Assembly (NCBI RefSeq): GCF_014805625.2
Contig: NW_023998454.1
Location: 1,765,957-1,829,956, forward strand
DNA: 64,000 nucleotides
Origin: Glossina fuscipes
Taxonomy: Eukaryota > Arthropoda > Insecta > Diptera > Glossinidae
Reading direction: 5' to 3'
The notes under the pieces were generated by a model. The model was given only the letters and a program-made list of their open reading frames with translations, was not told where the DNA came from and ran no database searches. The position numbers and the translations under genes were made by a program. Positions 37,101-50,534 of this stretch are shown piece by piece (position 1 is the stretch's first letter; the number at the start of each line of letters is the position of its first letter).

Positions 37101-38455
37101 AAAAGAAAGCAATTAACCTACTTGGTTATGAGACTTTATATCAATATTTTTCACGTAGTAAACCTTGTGGTAATTTTAGGTGAAAAGACCTTTCGTACAG
37201 TTGCTATTATGCTTAGTGTATTCATTATTTTTTTGCAATTAATTGCACATTCTACAATTTTTTCTATATATTTCAAATTATATTTTAAAATAAAAATATA
37301 TTTTCGCATTTTGTTATTATTTAGTAAATCTATGTGTTTTGTCAGTGCTATTTACATGTCCATGGCTTCATATACCTGGATGAGTTCATATACCTGCTCA
37401 CTTATTTATGTATGCATATATATATGTTATCACGGCCTATTGTGGTTACTTATTATGTTTCTGCACATGTAAGTGTGTATGTGGGTAGACTTTGTGCTGG
37501 TTTTTTTTTCGCAAAGCTTCTCTTGTTGGGCGGGCGCGCATACATTTACTTTGTACTTGATCACAATTCGTGAATGCAACAACAAGAGTTCTACTCCTCC
37601 ACCCCTACCCTGCTCGCAGCTCTTCGCCTCTTAAAGATGAGGATTGTAAGTATGTCAAGCTTTCCTCATATTACAGCCTAAGGCCTTTATTTGCTTGAAG
37701 GCCTAAACATTATTTTTATTAGATTTTCCATCTAAGACCAAACAGTTCATTGACCACAAGAAAATTGAAAAGTACCTCGAATATATTTCAGTTAAATTCC
37801 TACGTAAAGTATACTCGGAATATAGATATGTAGTGAATACAGAGAATATGTATTTTATCTACTTGGAGTATCTATGAACACGAATCCCTAATTCATTTTG
37901 ATTTCTACGATTGGTATACGCATACAGAAGATAGACTTAATTTCTCAGAAAGTTGCAATTTGTGTCCGTTTTCTCTTGTACTCTGCCACTGCTAAGAGAG
38001 AAAAGTAAATCCAGGATTCCCCCGTAATTGGTCGCGCGTGTTTGTTTATATACGGAGTGAAAACCCGAATTTCGACATAGTATAATATTTGATGATGTCT
38101 TATGATCGCTTTGAGCTAAGCTGCGTATAGAAAAAGTCCGATTTAATGTCAGAAGAAATTTAAACTAAATTAAACTTGTTATGCTTAACTACCTCAGATA
38201 CCTGACACCTGTTAATAGGGTTCCACGAGCATATCGGCGAACTGAGCGAGTTACTTTGTCCAAATCAACATATATCATGACATACTTTATATATAAAATA
38301 AAGTTAGATTAAAATGTCACCTGTTCTTGTTTTCGACAAATAAATAATATCCGCATTTATCAATCGTTTTCTTCTTCTTCACGTCCTTCACTTTACGTCA
38401 ACGAATTAACGAATTAATTAGAAAGTATCGAGCTTACTTATCACACTACAACGTT
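37101..38455. other. Gene-free DNA
   Basis: No supported feature. Open frames at 37122-37573 are hydrophobic only because of T-rich sequence. Confidence 0.5.
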
Positions 38456-38595
38456 ATTATTATTATTATTTATTCGGAGATATGAATTGTAAAACTGAAG
38501 TCTTGAAGCGCTAGCATCTAAAGCTATCGAGTTTACTGAAAACTCCACCACACTTGAGGTTGGGTTGTTACCCTCTGCCTGCTAGGGCAAATATA
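38456..38595 (-). mobile_element. tRNA-derived SINE, truncated copy
   Basis: On the minus strand it aligns with the SINE at 44311-44490: a degraded A-box region, 'cctcaagtg' then 'gtggagttt', 'tttagatgctagcgctt', and an (ATT/AAT)n tail at 38456-38471. The segment around the B box is partly deleted. No target-site duplication was found. Confidence 0.7.
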
Positions 38596-38960
38596 GTCAA
38601 AAATTTTTAGAATTTGATCAACCAAGATACTATAAAGTCTTTTGTTTCGGTTCGAGCTTTCATGTTGGATATGAAGGCATTTCGAATCTTGTTCTTGTAT
38701 TTAAGGCAACCCTTATGAATCATTTTTAAATGAAAAACTTTTTGTTTTTCCTATTTATTTGCATTTGATGTTCAATCCTATGCAAGAAATCATCATCAGC
38801 TTTTAACAAGTGTGAGCAAGTTAGAGAGAAAAATAGTCATCACAACGATTCTATAGGTAATAGTCAGCAATAACATTGTAAATAATATTTTTACACCTAT
38901 TGCCGAACTATGAAGAAATAATAGATTTGTTTCTTCTAGAAATACGCTTCAGAGGACCTA

Positions 38961-39075
38961 TGAAGTGCATAAGTTTAGCTATTTCGCTATTATCTATAAT
39001 GTGTCGATAGGATATTTGGATGATTGGATTAAAGTCCATGAAGTGTGTAAGTTTAGCTATTTCGCTTTTATCTAT
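38961..39075. repeat. 78-bp direct repeat with 37-bp core
   Basis: The core 'tgaagtg(c/t)(a/g)taagtttagc' and its continuation to 'tatctat' occurs at 38961-38997 and 39039-39075, with three mismatches. A local duplication in non-coding DNA. Confidence 0.8.
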
Positions 39076-42000
39076 CAAACTTGCACATGAAAATGCTATA
39101 AACTTCAACGAATTTAAGTTTTATTTAATGGATTTAAGATTTCGGAAATCAAGCCCAGCAATAAATAAAGATAGAAAGAAACGTATCTATCTCAATCAAC
39201 TTTGTATGTTTATATGCTTTACTTTATCTATTTTATTGTCAACTCACATGTATTACATTAATAACAGCTTAAGGGGCGTATGAGCGTACAAATCTCGATT
39301 TTACAGATTCGTTAACAATATTTTTATATAACACTTTGTTCTGATTATTATTGCGATAACTCGCACTCTTTTACGAGCAATCTCTCTTTGCCCTTCTCTC
39401 TCCCCCATGTCTCGTCGACGTTTGTCTGACTCATGTAATTTTAGAAAAAGAGGAGCAAAGCAAGCAACACAAACAAATCATTTTCCACCTATTTTCCTGA
39501 TAAGAAAATTCAAGCGAGAGAATAAGAGAGAATAAGAAAAAAACAAAAGCACAACATAATATTACATACATTTGTGTATGTAACTTAGTATGTATGCATG
39601 TATGTATGCATGCGGGTATAAAAGAAAAATATGACAAGACAACGACTAAATATGAAAGCAAACGCGTTCTTTTTAACATTGTATTGATGCGGTGTGTATA
39701 TATCTCAACATAGTCATCATCATCATCATCATCATTATTATCATCATCATCATCAATGTGACATTTGTATCCTGAAGCATAAAATAATTACATCCTTTGA
39801 CAAATGCTTACGGTAGCAAACCAGCAACAACAAGAATAAAGGCAACGATAACGACGAAAATTGAAAACTTTTAAAGAATATACTCTTAAAAAAAAAAGAT
39901 TGAATACAATAGGAAGGAACTAAAACTTATTCAAACCTGCATATATCTGACTAAGAAGCATGAAATCATTGAAAGTCACGTTTTTCAATGCTCTACTTGA
40001 TAAAAACACATTTAACACGTCAGAACAAAGCTGGAACTCAATGAAGTCGAAAGGCTTTCTAGCCATGAACTTTGATAAATATCTCTCTATGTGAAGGAAT
40101 CTTCAAAACCTGCACATACACACATATACTAGAGTGGTTTTACTTTTTTTCAATTTTTTTTTTTTTTTTTTCGTTTTCTTTAAAAGGAAATGAGAAAATG
40201 TGAAATGTGTGCAAAAGATGTCATTATCTGTGTAAATATACATATATATTTATATGTATATGCATACATCGCACACATATCTTACACATATATGCACACA
40301 TAACGTGTTATCATAAATTTGCAGCAGTGTATTAAAAGCAAACGGAAACAGGAAAACAATGCAATACAGTAACATATGCATATAAAAAGTAGCAGAATGT
40401 ACGTAAGAAGCAAGCATAATGGGTGGGCTACTAGTCCACTAGTACCATGATTTTTGTATTATGAAATGTACCATTTTTGTCATTAACAACACAAAAACGC
40501 TTTTCCACAACGCCAACATACACGAAGCTGGTGCGCGTTTTCCAATGTCCGCATGCCATTGGATAGATTGTTATAATCGTGTGGTAGTCCCAAAATTGTA
40601 TAGTTCTTCAGAATGACTGCTTAAATTATATATGGCATTGTATAAAACGCCCATTTTCATGACTATCAATCATTGGCACAAGTATTAAGCTGTATGTGCC
40701 TAGGTTTAACTGTTAACAATAGCAAACGCTAGATACGAAGGCAAATAAGCATTGTAAGCACTATATCGATTCAGACCGCACAGATCCAGAGTATTTATGT
40801 TTCTTAACGCCTTTCAAACGTTCTTTATGTCACAAAGGGCACAACGTGGAAGCTTAAACATGTTTATCACATGTTATCGGCCAAGCCCACCAACGCACAT
40901 CTCTTATCATCTCTGAAGTAAACCGTTAATATTGAACAATTGGGAATTCATTTTTTTCTGATTTATTTACGTTAGATAGTTAAGGTAGGTTCCAAAGGGC
41001 CGCCTTGACGGTCATTAAAAATGGTATTTTTCCTTTAGGCATGAGTAACGCAGATTTAAGTTGTCTTTTCAAGGAAAATCATATCAGAATGTTTGCTGCT
41101 CTCGGTTTAAGAAAACAATAAATCAATAGATCGCCCATCCTTTGTCCATTCCTTATAGAACATCCATCGTCAGTGTAACGTAATAATGACAATGATCAAC
41201 TTCATTAAAAACATGTTTCGGCGCTTTTCGGTTTTCATGTTTAATTTAAAGATTTTTGCTAAATAAAAGAAACTCTTTTTTTTCAGGCTTTATTTGTATG
41301 AGTAAGTTTTTCAAACATTTTTTCATCATGTTTGGAAAGAAAAAAATTCATAAGTAAAAAAAAAAAAGAAAACCTTATTATGGAAACCACATTCACACAC
41401 AAACCCGCAAAAACAAGCACATTTGTGAATACATTGTTTGCTATACAAGTGTTTCGGTAAAGTTTAGAAATTAAAATTAGACCACATTTCAAAATCGACA
41501 TAACCAAAAATGTATGTCCGTGCAAATGTATGTAAACACATCATATAAATATGTATGCTTATGTACTGAAAGAGATTTGTGTGTGTATATACAGCATGTG
41601 TTTATGGTAACAAAGAAAAAACAAACTAAGCCACACAATAACAGAAAAATTCCCATAGAGTGAAATCGTTTGAGGGACTAATGTTTTCATATTGTTAAAC
41701 GCAGTGTAACAAACACGTTCAGCGGACGATTTTTCACCAAAGAAAAAAAAAAGTAAACCCAACACCAACACCCGTACCATACGCATATATGCCATACAAC
41801 AAACATAGCGGTTAGTAACACAACTGCAAACCGCAAAATATCGATTAAAGTATACTCATTATTATTATGATTACTATTGCTTTGCTATTGTTAGTAAAAA
41901 TGTGGATCATGTATACACAAATGCACATATGCATCTGCATCTGTAATTCAAAAAATGAAAATGTAAAGTTTAAGTTTTCTGCAGTTTGCCCACAAAATCA

Positions 42001-42755
42001 AAGAGTACATACACATCTGGACATACGAAACTGGTATTTGCTCTGGTGTTTACTTCCATTTAGATACGAAGGAATATGTTCTTAACTATTAATATGAAAC
42101 TCTTTTTAAAGCTTTGTTTGAAATATTTTCTCAAAATATTTCTAAAAGTGTCTGCACATTAACCCCTAGTTACTTATCTTACAAACATGTGGTGTCACTG
42201 CTGCTCAGCTCTTAAAACGTAGCCCGCGAGTTTTTGTCGAAAAATGCCTCTGACTTAAAAAGAAAAAAAAATTAATTTCCAAACTTTACCTTATAAAAAT
42301 AAATTTGAGATAAGCTTTGATAAGAAAAATTGAATGTTTTCTTCTACAAGATTTTATAAGAAGAAAATTTTGCACCAACTTTACTACTCAATGTTTAACA
42401 AACATTCGATAAATTTAACATATACACGGCGGCAGGTATAAAAAAAAAAATTCCACTAAATACGAAAGCAATCATAATTTTGTCATTTAATGATTTCTTT
42501 CTTTTCAACATAGAAGTTCTACCACCTCTTCTGATTAAGTTGCTCCTAGGGATCAACTGGTTAGAAAATTACTTAACAGGGTTCAGTCAAGCCAGATCAC
42601 CGATCGAATATATGTCTATCATTAAATATGCGTAGACGTTCGATAAAGAAACGTAAGCAAGCGTTGATCGTAAGCCCTAAGTTTCCTAAACATTACCTGA
42701 TTGCCGTTTTAATCATTATTGTTGTCCTATATAAACTTGCTCTTATACTGCTTAT
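39076..42755. other. Gene-free AT-rich DNA
   Basis: No gene is supported. It holds a (CAT)n repeat near 39711-39755 and ATGTATGCATGT-type runs near 39585-39620 and 40230-40300. Open frames are short and lack motifs. Confidence 0.5.
39711..39755. repeat. (CAT)n microsatellite
   Basis: About 14 cat units with two att interruptions. Confidence 0.95.
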
Positions 42756-43260
42756 AAGCATAATGGAGAAAGCCTTACGTGTGATGGCGTCCAAAAAATA
42801 TTAAATATTATACTTTTTTACTATGTAAAGACTCAGTTTTCGTAAGAACGGTGTTATGAGAGAGGCTTAAAAAAATTGATCCAGTCGAACAAAATTTTTC
42901 ATATCAATGTAGAATGTCTACAATTGCAATTTTTTTCCATATAACGACTGCACAAAGTAGACTGACTGAAAAATAGACTGACTCAAACCATGGTCAATAG
43001 CCTTCGTCCCTAGATCAACGCACGTCAGTGCATTGAATTTCATCAAAATATCTCAAAAATTGCGACCTGTAACTTGCACACAAATTCACGTGAGCAGGTA
43101 GCAGACGGACAGAACGACAGATACACAAAAATAGATAAGACAAACAGACACGCTTAGGTCGATTTAGAAAATGATTTTGAATCGATAGGTATAATAAAAG
43201 GTGGGTCTATCATAAGCTCTTCTGCGTGTTACATGCGTCCGCACAAAAGTAATATATTTT
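42756..43260 (+). repeat. Dispersed repeat family A, best preserved copy
   Basis: It starts with the remnant 'ccttacgtgtgatggcgtcc' of block B, then about 450 bp of block A: 'gaacggtgttatga', the 'atttcatcaaaatatctca' core, a 'cgcttaggtcgatttag' block (from 43151) and 'cttctgcgtgttacatgcg'. The same order is seen in the 17.8-19.6 kb inverted pair. No coding capacity. Probably a non-autonomous element. Confidence 0.7.
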
Positions 43261-44009
43261 GTACCGCAAGTAGTTTAGGTTATAAAAATATAACATATCA
43301 TGTGAATTTAAAAAAGGAAGAAAACTGTTTTGAAATTCTAAGCAAAATGAATAATAAAAGGAAAACTCAAAGGGATATTTATCTCATTGCTATATACCAT
43401 CTGTTTGTTAAACCAGACCGTACGTGCCAAACTAAACAAAATTTCACAAATAAATAGAAAACCAAAATTTATTTCTCTATTTAAAGTACGTAAAAGAAAT
43501 TGCATATGAATGAAATATCTATATAGATATATGAAAAGCAGCACGTATTTCCACTCTGCATCAATAGTGATGAGAAAAAAAATTGATTCGCAGCTATCTG
43601 AGCAACAATGGAACATTTTGGGACCTTTTGCATTTTATTAGCTTCACTAAATGATAAAATCGAATAACAAAGTGAACTGACAAACCATAATTTTTTCATA
43701 CAGTAGCTTGGCGCATTGATAATATAAGATCTAAAGAGTATATAAATGAGGTTTTGCGCTCTTCATAGATATACATTAAGCTTTTGTAACAGAAAGTGAA
43801 AAGTTTTGACAAAAAAATTAAAAATGACCGGAATTATGCCACACACATCTACTCTTGGATGTTTAACTATTTGCCTTAACGTATATATGTTTGTTAACAT
43901 GTTTTATTAAAGATGTTATTTGCATAGTACTTCAAATACGAAGGATATGGCTAGCTAGCAGTAGAAGCCTAACACTTGTTGTGCAGGGTATGTTGTTCAT
44001 AATAGTGAA

Positions 44010-44222
44010 ATGGCATCAAAATCAACCTCACCGAATTCGAACGTAGGTCTTTTTGTTTGGATGCCACATATGAGGAATCCTCCTCACACCTACCTCCTCG
44101 GACTTTCATGAAAAATAATATGTAACTTTTGGTGTATTGTTATCGAAAACGAGTGTTAGATGTAGGTGTAGGGTATCTAATAGCCGGCCTTCCCCGACTA
44201 TAATGTTCTCACTTGTTTTTTT
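44010..44222 (+). repeat. Dispersed repeat family B copy with terminal hairpin
   Basis: It begins 'caacctcaccgaattcg' and ends 'gggtatctaatagccggcct' followed by ccccgacta, then a short spacer and cacttg plus poly-T. The AGCCGG/CCCGACT halves form a small hairpin near the end. This hairpin end recurs near 18358-18410 (plus) and 18665-18700 (minus). Confidence 0.7.
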
Positions 44223-44310
44223 TTTTTTGGGTTTTCTTAGAGTATACGTTCATTATTCTTGCTATAGTTTTTACATATTTGGGACCGTTAGATACTTTTA
44301 AGTTTTAGTC

Positions 44311-44490
44311 TCATCCGCCTGAGTGGCCGAGTAGGCAAGAGTCTCGACTACCAACTCAATGGTCGTGGGTTCAAATCTCAAGTGCGGTAGAGTTTTAAAT
44401 AAAGCCTAAAGCCTTAGATGCTAGTGCTTTAAGATTTTGGTCTTAGAATTTATTCTCTGGCTAAATTTATGATAGTAATAATAATAATAA
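44311..44490 (+). mobile_element. tRNA-derived SINE, full length, with TSD
   Basis: A 180-bp element with an RNA polymerase III promoter. The A box is tggccgagtagg (44324-44335) and the B box gttcaaatc (44369-44377), 33 bp apart, both matching consensus. It ends in a (TAA/AAT)n tail. A perfect 12-bp target-site duplication, taagttttagtc, flanks it (44299-44310 and 44491-44502), which fixes both ends. The head resembles a type II tRNA (Ser/Leu-like). It moved by the enzyme of some LINE, which is not identified. Intact promoter boxes and a perfect duplication suggest a fairly recent insertion. Confidence 0.9.
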
Positions 44491-44502
44491 TAAGTTTTAG
44501 TC

Positions 44503-47160
44503 AACAGCAAATCTAGCTCATCGTTTTCAGTTACACCGTAGCTATTACTTAATATTTGCTATGAGATTTCTTCTGGTCGGGTACTAATCAGCAGTACAAA
44601 TAAAAGAAAACAGTTGATAACAATAGTCATATGACTGATAAATTACTTGCCCGAAAGTGTTTTTTTTACGAAAATGAATATTTAATTAAATGATGGACAT
44701 AACCATTTTCGAAATCTCTAGAATTAGTTTATTTCTTCAAATAGTCGGTCTTTTTACACGGTTTACGCACATTTCCCACTAACATATGTCTGGTAATAAA
44801 CCGACAAATGTATTTTGTTGCTGTATAAATAAGTTTATGTGAGACACTGTCAAAATTAGAATTTTTTTTTTTAGAATAAAAATTTTGTGTTTGAAAAAGC
44901 TCTGTATGTAAAAAACTTATTTGAAATATTTACGACACCCTTACGACTGTGGATATCGAAACATCGTGTGTAGATTGATTGCATTTTTTTTTCTGTTTTT
45001 CTTAATATCTAGGTAGCTATAAAAATTCTGACGATAATATGAAATGAATTGCTTACGATTATAATGAAGTATTAACTAATTTCACTCAACACTGTACATT
45101 TCTATATACGTCCATTTAAATACATGTATGCGAATTTCAAATGTTATTATCAAATTTTTTGTCAAAATAAATATTTCGTTGACTATTCAACTGACAGTGT
45201 GGCTGTTGCTTATGTTGTTGACACTCATAACACTTGATCTTGATCTTTTTATTCAAAATTAAAAAAAATAAAAAACAAAAATAATACGTTGCTATTATAC
45301 TTTGAATTGACTACAAATCTATGAATGACGATGAGGATGATAATAAATGTGTTGGCGTAAGAACAACAATAACGACATATGGTGGCGTTACCGCACATAC
45401 ACGCAAATATACACAAATGAGTAGAAAAAAAAAACAATTTCGAATATTAAGACTTTATAATATGACGTTAAACCTCTTAGTCAACTCTGCGGTATGTGTG
45501 TGTCTATTTGTGCGTCTTACTAAGCGAAATTATTTAAATAGTTGGCGTAAAAACTTTTCATATGTGTAGGCGTTATTAAAAGTCTCGCTATCAATATATG
45601 CTTTTAGTTTAATATATAGCGCGTGTATGTTGAAAAGGTTTTCAATAGCAGCTTTAATAAAAAGTGGAAAAAAAATATTGATTAATTATCCGCCAGCGCT
45701 CAAGACTTTCATATTTGCTTCTGCAATGTCTACCTGATCATCGAAATGAGATGCGTTCGATGACAATAGTAACGTTCAAAATACTTACAAGATATGTTTA
45801 CATCGGTTACCTGCTTTATAGAGATACTTGAAATGAAAACAAAAAAAAAAAACAAAAAAAATACGAAAAAAATTTTTTTTTTTTATTTTTTAATAAACTT
45901 TAGGCGTCTGGGGTTGGCGCACGCTGTGTCTGTTTGAAAATCGACACCGGAAGTTGCCTACATTTATTATGCATGTTTTTGAGTCTCTTTTACTCTGCGA
46001 ATTTTCCTTAAATAATTTGTCATATTTCATATTCAGTTTCTTCTCGCTCTTCTTCTTGTGGTTTTCTTTCGCTTGTCATCATATTTTTAGGGTGTTTTCT
46101 TGATGCAAAGTTTCTGTTGAATTTATTCTGTTCTTTTTTCCTCTTTACGTTTTATTTTCCATTTAAAATGTTGAAATTTACTAAGAATAGCATAAAAAAC
46201 GTTTTGGAATAATATCGAGGGGAAAACATTTATACTTTTTAATATAAAATGTTATGCTTGGATACGTATTTGACAGACACAATTATAGTTTTTCGTATAT
46301 TTGCAGATTGTTCTCTTACTGTCAACGGAAATGCAATTTATTGTTTATGAAATCTTTCTAAAGAATAAAATACGTAATATACATGAAGATATTGGGTTTC
46401 TAAGAAAGTTATGCCGTCCATTATCTTAAAATCAAATCCGCACTTTATTTGAAAAGATTTTATTGAATAAAACACACTTTGGCTATACAATGCAGCATAA
46501 GCGATGCTAAGTCCATTTCTATGCGATCTGCACATTTTTTTGCTCTTAAAATTTTCATATTTGCGAGAACCAAAATATAAAATAAAGTAATTAATTCAAA
46601 TGTTTGGAGTTTACATTAATTTAGTCCGTTTTGTTAGGAGAGAGTATGAGTACTATTGTATGGTGCTGACTATAACTATAGCTTTTTCATTTGAAATTAC
46701 ACCTAACTCTTTGTTTGCACTAATTTTTTTGACACGAAATTTGGTTTAACACGAGTTAAAAACAAAAATCTCATTTTAAACGATCTGTTTTGTTTCGACA
46801 CGGTTGATGAACATTTTTAATGAATTTTTCTGATGAATTTTGCCGTTCCCACTCCTCACATATATACGTTGTAACTTCGTGTTACATTTCTCCCAATTCG
46901 GCTAGATTGTAGACTTTAATTATATGCGTACATGAGTGGAATTGCCCGAAATATGGTTTTGCAAAGTATGATATATTTTTTATAACACATATAACGAACT
47001 AAAATGTGTAAATGTGTAATGAATCTTCAAGCGAACTCTAAAAAGAAATTTTTAATATCGTTCATTGTACTTTTCAGATGCTTTTTGAAGTCTGGAAACA
47101 TTCTACTACTTTTCCACTTAGCCAATGTCTGTACTACATTTAAGATTATGCAGCTATAAG
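44503..47160. other. Gene-free AT-rich DNA
   Basis: No supported feature beyond A- and T-runs (for example near 45840-45890). Confidence 0.5.
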
Positions 47161-47165
47161 AATTA

Positions 47166-47826
47166 TTACGGTAAAATGTACAGTATATAGTTTCTTAAGA
47201 CATTGGTGTAGTTCCGGTGCAGTGCCACTTGGGGCAAATTTTGTGTTTCTTGCTTAATTCGAAGGATAGCATTCCTACACCTTACGACTAATGAACAGCG
47301 GATGCATGACGATTTCCAAAGCCCAAATAACGATGACACGGTATCGGAAGGACAACGATGACAAAGCTGTATGACAAATGATCTATCTTTAGTATGAAGG
47401 TATTCCGCCCCGTATAGCAACCCCCGTTTTGGACATCCAATTCTAATCTGGAATGTCCTACTTTCCTCGCGATTGTCAGCAGACATTGCTCCGTCCCATT
47501 AACACGAGTTTCAATAGGTGACTTATTATTTGCTCGAACGACGGTTCGCTTCTTATGACGATAGCCAAGCATGGGTTCTTTTGAGAAAATGATATATTTT
47601 TGCCAGATGGAATTCGAAAATTGTCTGAGAGGTGAGAAAAAGTGATACAGCCAAGGATAGACAGTGCTTTGACAAGCCTGATCATTGATCCACAAAAAAC
47701 TGGATCGAATTTATTTATACTTCCAACATAGTCAATTCTTCTGAAAGACTTAAGCTCAACACGTAAATGGAAGTCGTATTTCTGCTCGGTAAAACTCTTG
47801 GCTCTCCTCTCCTTCAATAACCACAA
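47166..47826 (-). mobile_element. Possible non-LTR retrotransposon fragment
   Basis: Overlapping minus-strand frames (47476-47826, 47288-47695, 47166-47486) read as one protein with frameshifts. The LSDNF-R-PSGKNI part weakly resembles the start of a jockey-type reverse transcriptase domain. It lies about 1 kb from clear jockey fragments. The assignment is tentative. Confidence 0.3.
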
Positions 47827-48849
47827 AGCAAAACATTAACGTATGTTTAATTGTTGCGATGCCATTGATTCGAGCTGGACCATTTCTGCATCTAACTTTT
47901 ACATGGCAGAGTACCTTTTTTTGCCAGGAATGTTCATACTTTACAATTTTGTTTTTTTTAAAAATTTCTCAGCAATTGCGCGCTTTTTCGTGTCAAATCG
48001 CACCCGCTTTCATTCTTGAGATAAAAACTTATATACCGGTTATCAAATCTCATATCTATCTCATTCGCAAGTTTTGCAATAATGGTAAAAATCCCTGCTA
48101 TTGACGGACGTATACATAAGCGTTGCGATGTATTGCAAATCCATATACTCTTTAAATCTTTGCGTAAAATTAATATTTTGTTAAGGCTTTCGTGTTTATA
48201 CTCTGGTGGTTCTGAGGACAAATTAAGATGGCTTTTAAGTGCTCATTGATCAAGAATACATTTACAACCAAGTTTGAGAATACAAAGAAAAGAAAATTTG
48301 GAAATTTCAATACATTTTTGGTAATGGCTCACGAATTAAAGTAAATACTGACTATTAACTTCCAGTGGTAGTTACAATTAAAACGGTTTCGATATTCAAC
48401 GCATATCTGTTTGAAGCTGCATGACTAAACGACTAACGTAATGCTGAACGGGGCAACAAATAAAAATAAACCACAAATTAAATCAATCCTTATGCCGATC
48501 TTATGACATATCACATATATCATATATTGTGTTTAATTCATGTTACATTTTTGTAGAATTTCTTCCATTTATTTGAGAAAAAGAGAGCACTGGCGGTTTT
48601 AACAGAACAGACAGAGAGACAAAGCTATATGTATGGATTCTGCTGTTAACATTGTCAAGGTTGTGCAATCAAACTGACGGACAATTTGTCAATAACCTAA
48701 TCCTATTGGTAATATATGTAATTAGCCCTGAAACTGCGCATGAGTGCAACTACATAGGCGCACATCTGGCAACCAATAACTCAGTTTATACGGAGAAATC
48801 TTCTCTTAATGCGAACATGAAACGTGCGTCTAGAAGCCGTTCATGTTTC

Positions 48850-49595
48850 TACAAGCTGCGGGGAACGCCGAAAGGAACTCGTAATTTGTGCAGCATTGAG
48901 ATAGCGTCATTGAAACATAACGCCCAGAACAGTGAAATGAAGCGCTTGAAGATAATTTACTGAGCAAACTGCCTTTATCAGGTTATATATGCAAAGCATG
49001 TCCTTAACATGTGCCTTTACTTTCTCAAGCACCGATAAATCAATTAATTTTAAGCGATTTTTTATAGGGTGGAAGAGATAAGGATATGCCCCACCATAAT
49101 CCACACAGGGCAAATGGGAGGAAATGTGTTTGAACCTATTCTATACTATCTATCTAACAGGAAAACTTTGGAGCCTACACAGTTGATACATACTCTAGAA
49201 CTTCCAAGCGCCATAAAGGCACTTTTCGTTATATAGAGATCATCAAAGTCTTTCGATTATCTTTTTGTAAAACCCAAAGAATATTTTGCTTTATTTACAA
49301 TCGGTTGCGTATGGGAGTAGAAGTTCATTTTTTAATCGATTGAAACACCAAAGTCAGTGTACATATCACATTCCTAATGTTGTGGCCATCAATTGTGTGC
49401 AGGTATAATCAACCGGAAAGGATCTAGAGAATAACATCTATTGTGCAATTGGAAATGTTCATCGACATTAGATTAATTCTACACCAATATACCATTAAGA
49501 GTAAATCACGAGCAAGAATTTCTACATCCATTACACTTCGAATAGAGTAACATCGTCTGCAAACGTTGAACGACAAGTCAGCGCTTGGATGCATT
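48850..49595 (-). mobile_element. Jockey-like non-LTR fragment E1
   Basis: The minus strand reads the reverse transcriptase core FADDVTLF (codons at about 49545-49563), then a stretch like VYWCRINLMSMNISKC, DLGVSIDSKMNFYSH, then LEYVSTVWAPKF, FALCGLWW and LPPY with frameshifts. These are successive parts of the jockey reverse transcriptase thumb and C-terminus. The 5' end is truncated at the active-site motif. Inactive. Confidence 0.75.
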
Positions 49596-50430
49596 AAAAG
49601 GTGGTTCAAAGAGCCGAAGGCTATACATGCACTTAGTTAGATTAACACTTGATTACGCCTTTGTTGTGTGGTCTTCTTTCTATACATATTGTCTGGATTC
49701 AGTTGAATCGGTTCACAAACAATTCTTGCTGTTTGCCCTTAGGGCCTTAGCTTGGGACCCGCTTGTCTCTCTGCCTCCTTATGAGAATAGGTTGCTTCTG
49801 CTAAGTTGATTCTGCTTACCGTCAATTGACAAACGTAGACTGCTTCTTCGTGTTTCCTTCTTAATTAAGATAATTAATGGTACTATCCATTCTACCACAT
49901 TACTTGGGAAGATAAGCTTTAATGTTCCCAATCGCTTCTCTGGACACTTAATTTTAATTGAGCTTAGTCAACATAAATACAATTATAAGGTGTTTAATCC
50001 GTTCAGAAATGTTCGCAGAAACATAAATGATGTCTGTCGCATAACCTCAATATCGGACTCGTTAAAGTCTACCAAAACAACAACATTCGATTTACGTATG
50101 TCATATTCAAACTAACTTGCAATTTTAACATCTCACTACGGTTCGAAAATTCGAAGTAACTAGCGTTGTTATCGGTTGCCAAGCTTTTGCATGTTTACAA
50201 CGGCTTAGCAGTTCAGCTGCAACTTGGATCTGCACTGTTTGTGCGTGTGCCTCTGTACTAGCTTTGTGCTTGCTTTTTTCTTTATTTATCTTTTCCCTTT
50301 GCTTCTCCTTATATACTTTATACTAGTTTTTAATAGTAATTAACATACTGCCTCTAAAGGTCAATTGAATCCGGCTGTTGATCGATTTGAGTTGAGTTTC
50401 ATGTCTTAGAATATAAATAAATAAATACTA
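49596..50430 (+). mobile_element. Jockey-like non-LTR fragment E2 with 3' tail
   Basis: The plus strand reads LVRLTLDYAFVVW, then SVESVHKQFLLFALRALAW and LPPYENRLLLLS, stop, then KRRLLLRVSFLIKIINGT, ISFNVPNR and FRNVRRNINDVCRI, ending at a stop near 50115. The 3'UTR ends in an (AATA)n tail near 50412-50428. Only the C-terminal part of the reverse transcriptase remains, a typical 5' truncation. Family C repeat sequence lies within the 3'UTR. Confidence 0.85.
50165..50265 (+). repeat. Dispersed repeat family C, copy 2
   Basis: The tract at 50169-50208 nearly matches the reverse complement of 16187-16226. It sits after the stop of fragment E2. Either it is part of that element's 3'UTR, and the 16-kb copy is an E2-type tail, or it is a separate insertion. 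Confidence 0.6.
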
Positions 50431-50534
50431 CAATTAAAAGAAAGAATCAAGCGGTATGAAAGCTCTTCAATACTCCATGACACCTGCGGCAGATTAAAGT
50501 CAACAAATCATTTGGTTTCAACATTTGGGATACA

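Noticed and set aside
44311..44400. A functional tRNA gene
   Set aside because: A and B boxes are present, but no complete cloverleaf could be folded by eye. The sequence continues into a SINE body with an (AAT)n tail and is flanked by a target-site duplication.
48850..50430. E1/E2 as a single retroelement inverted by twin priming
   Set aside because: Twin priming would make the minus-strand and plus-strand parts complementary pieces of one copy. Both instead contain the same C-terminal region (LEY...VW, FAL..L, LPPY), so they are two insertions.
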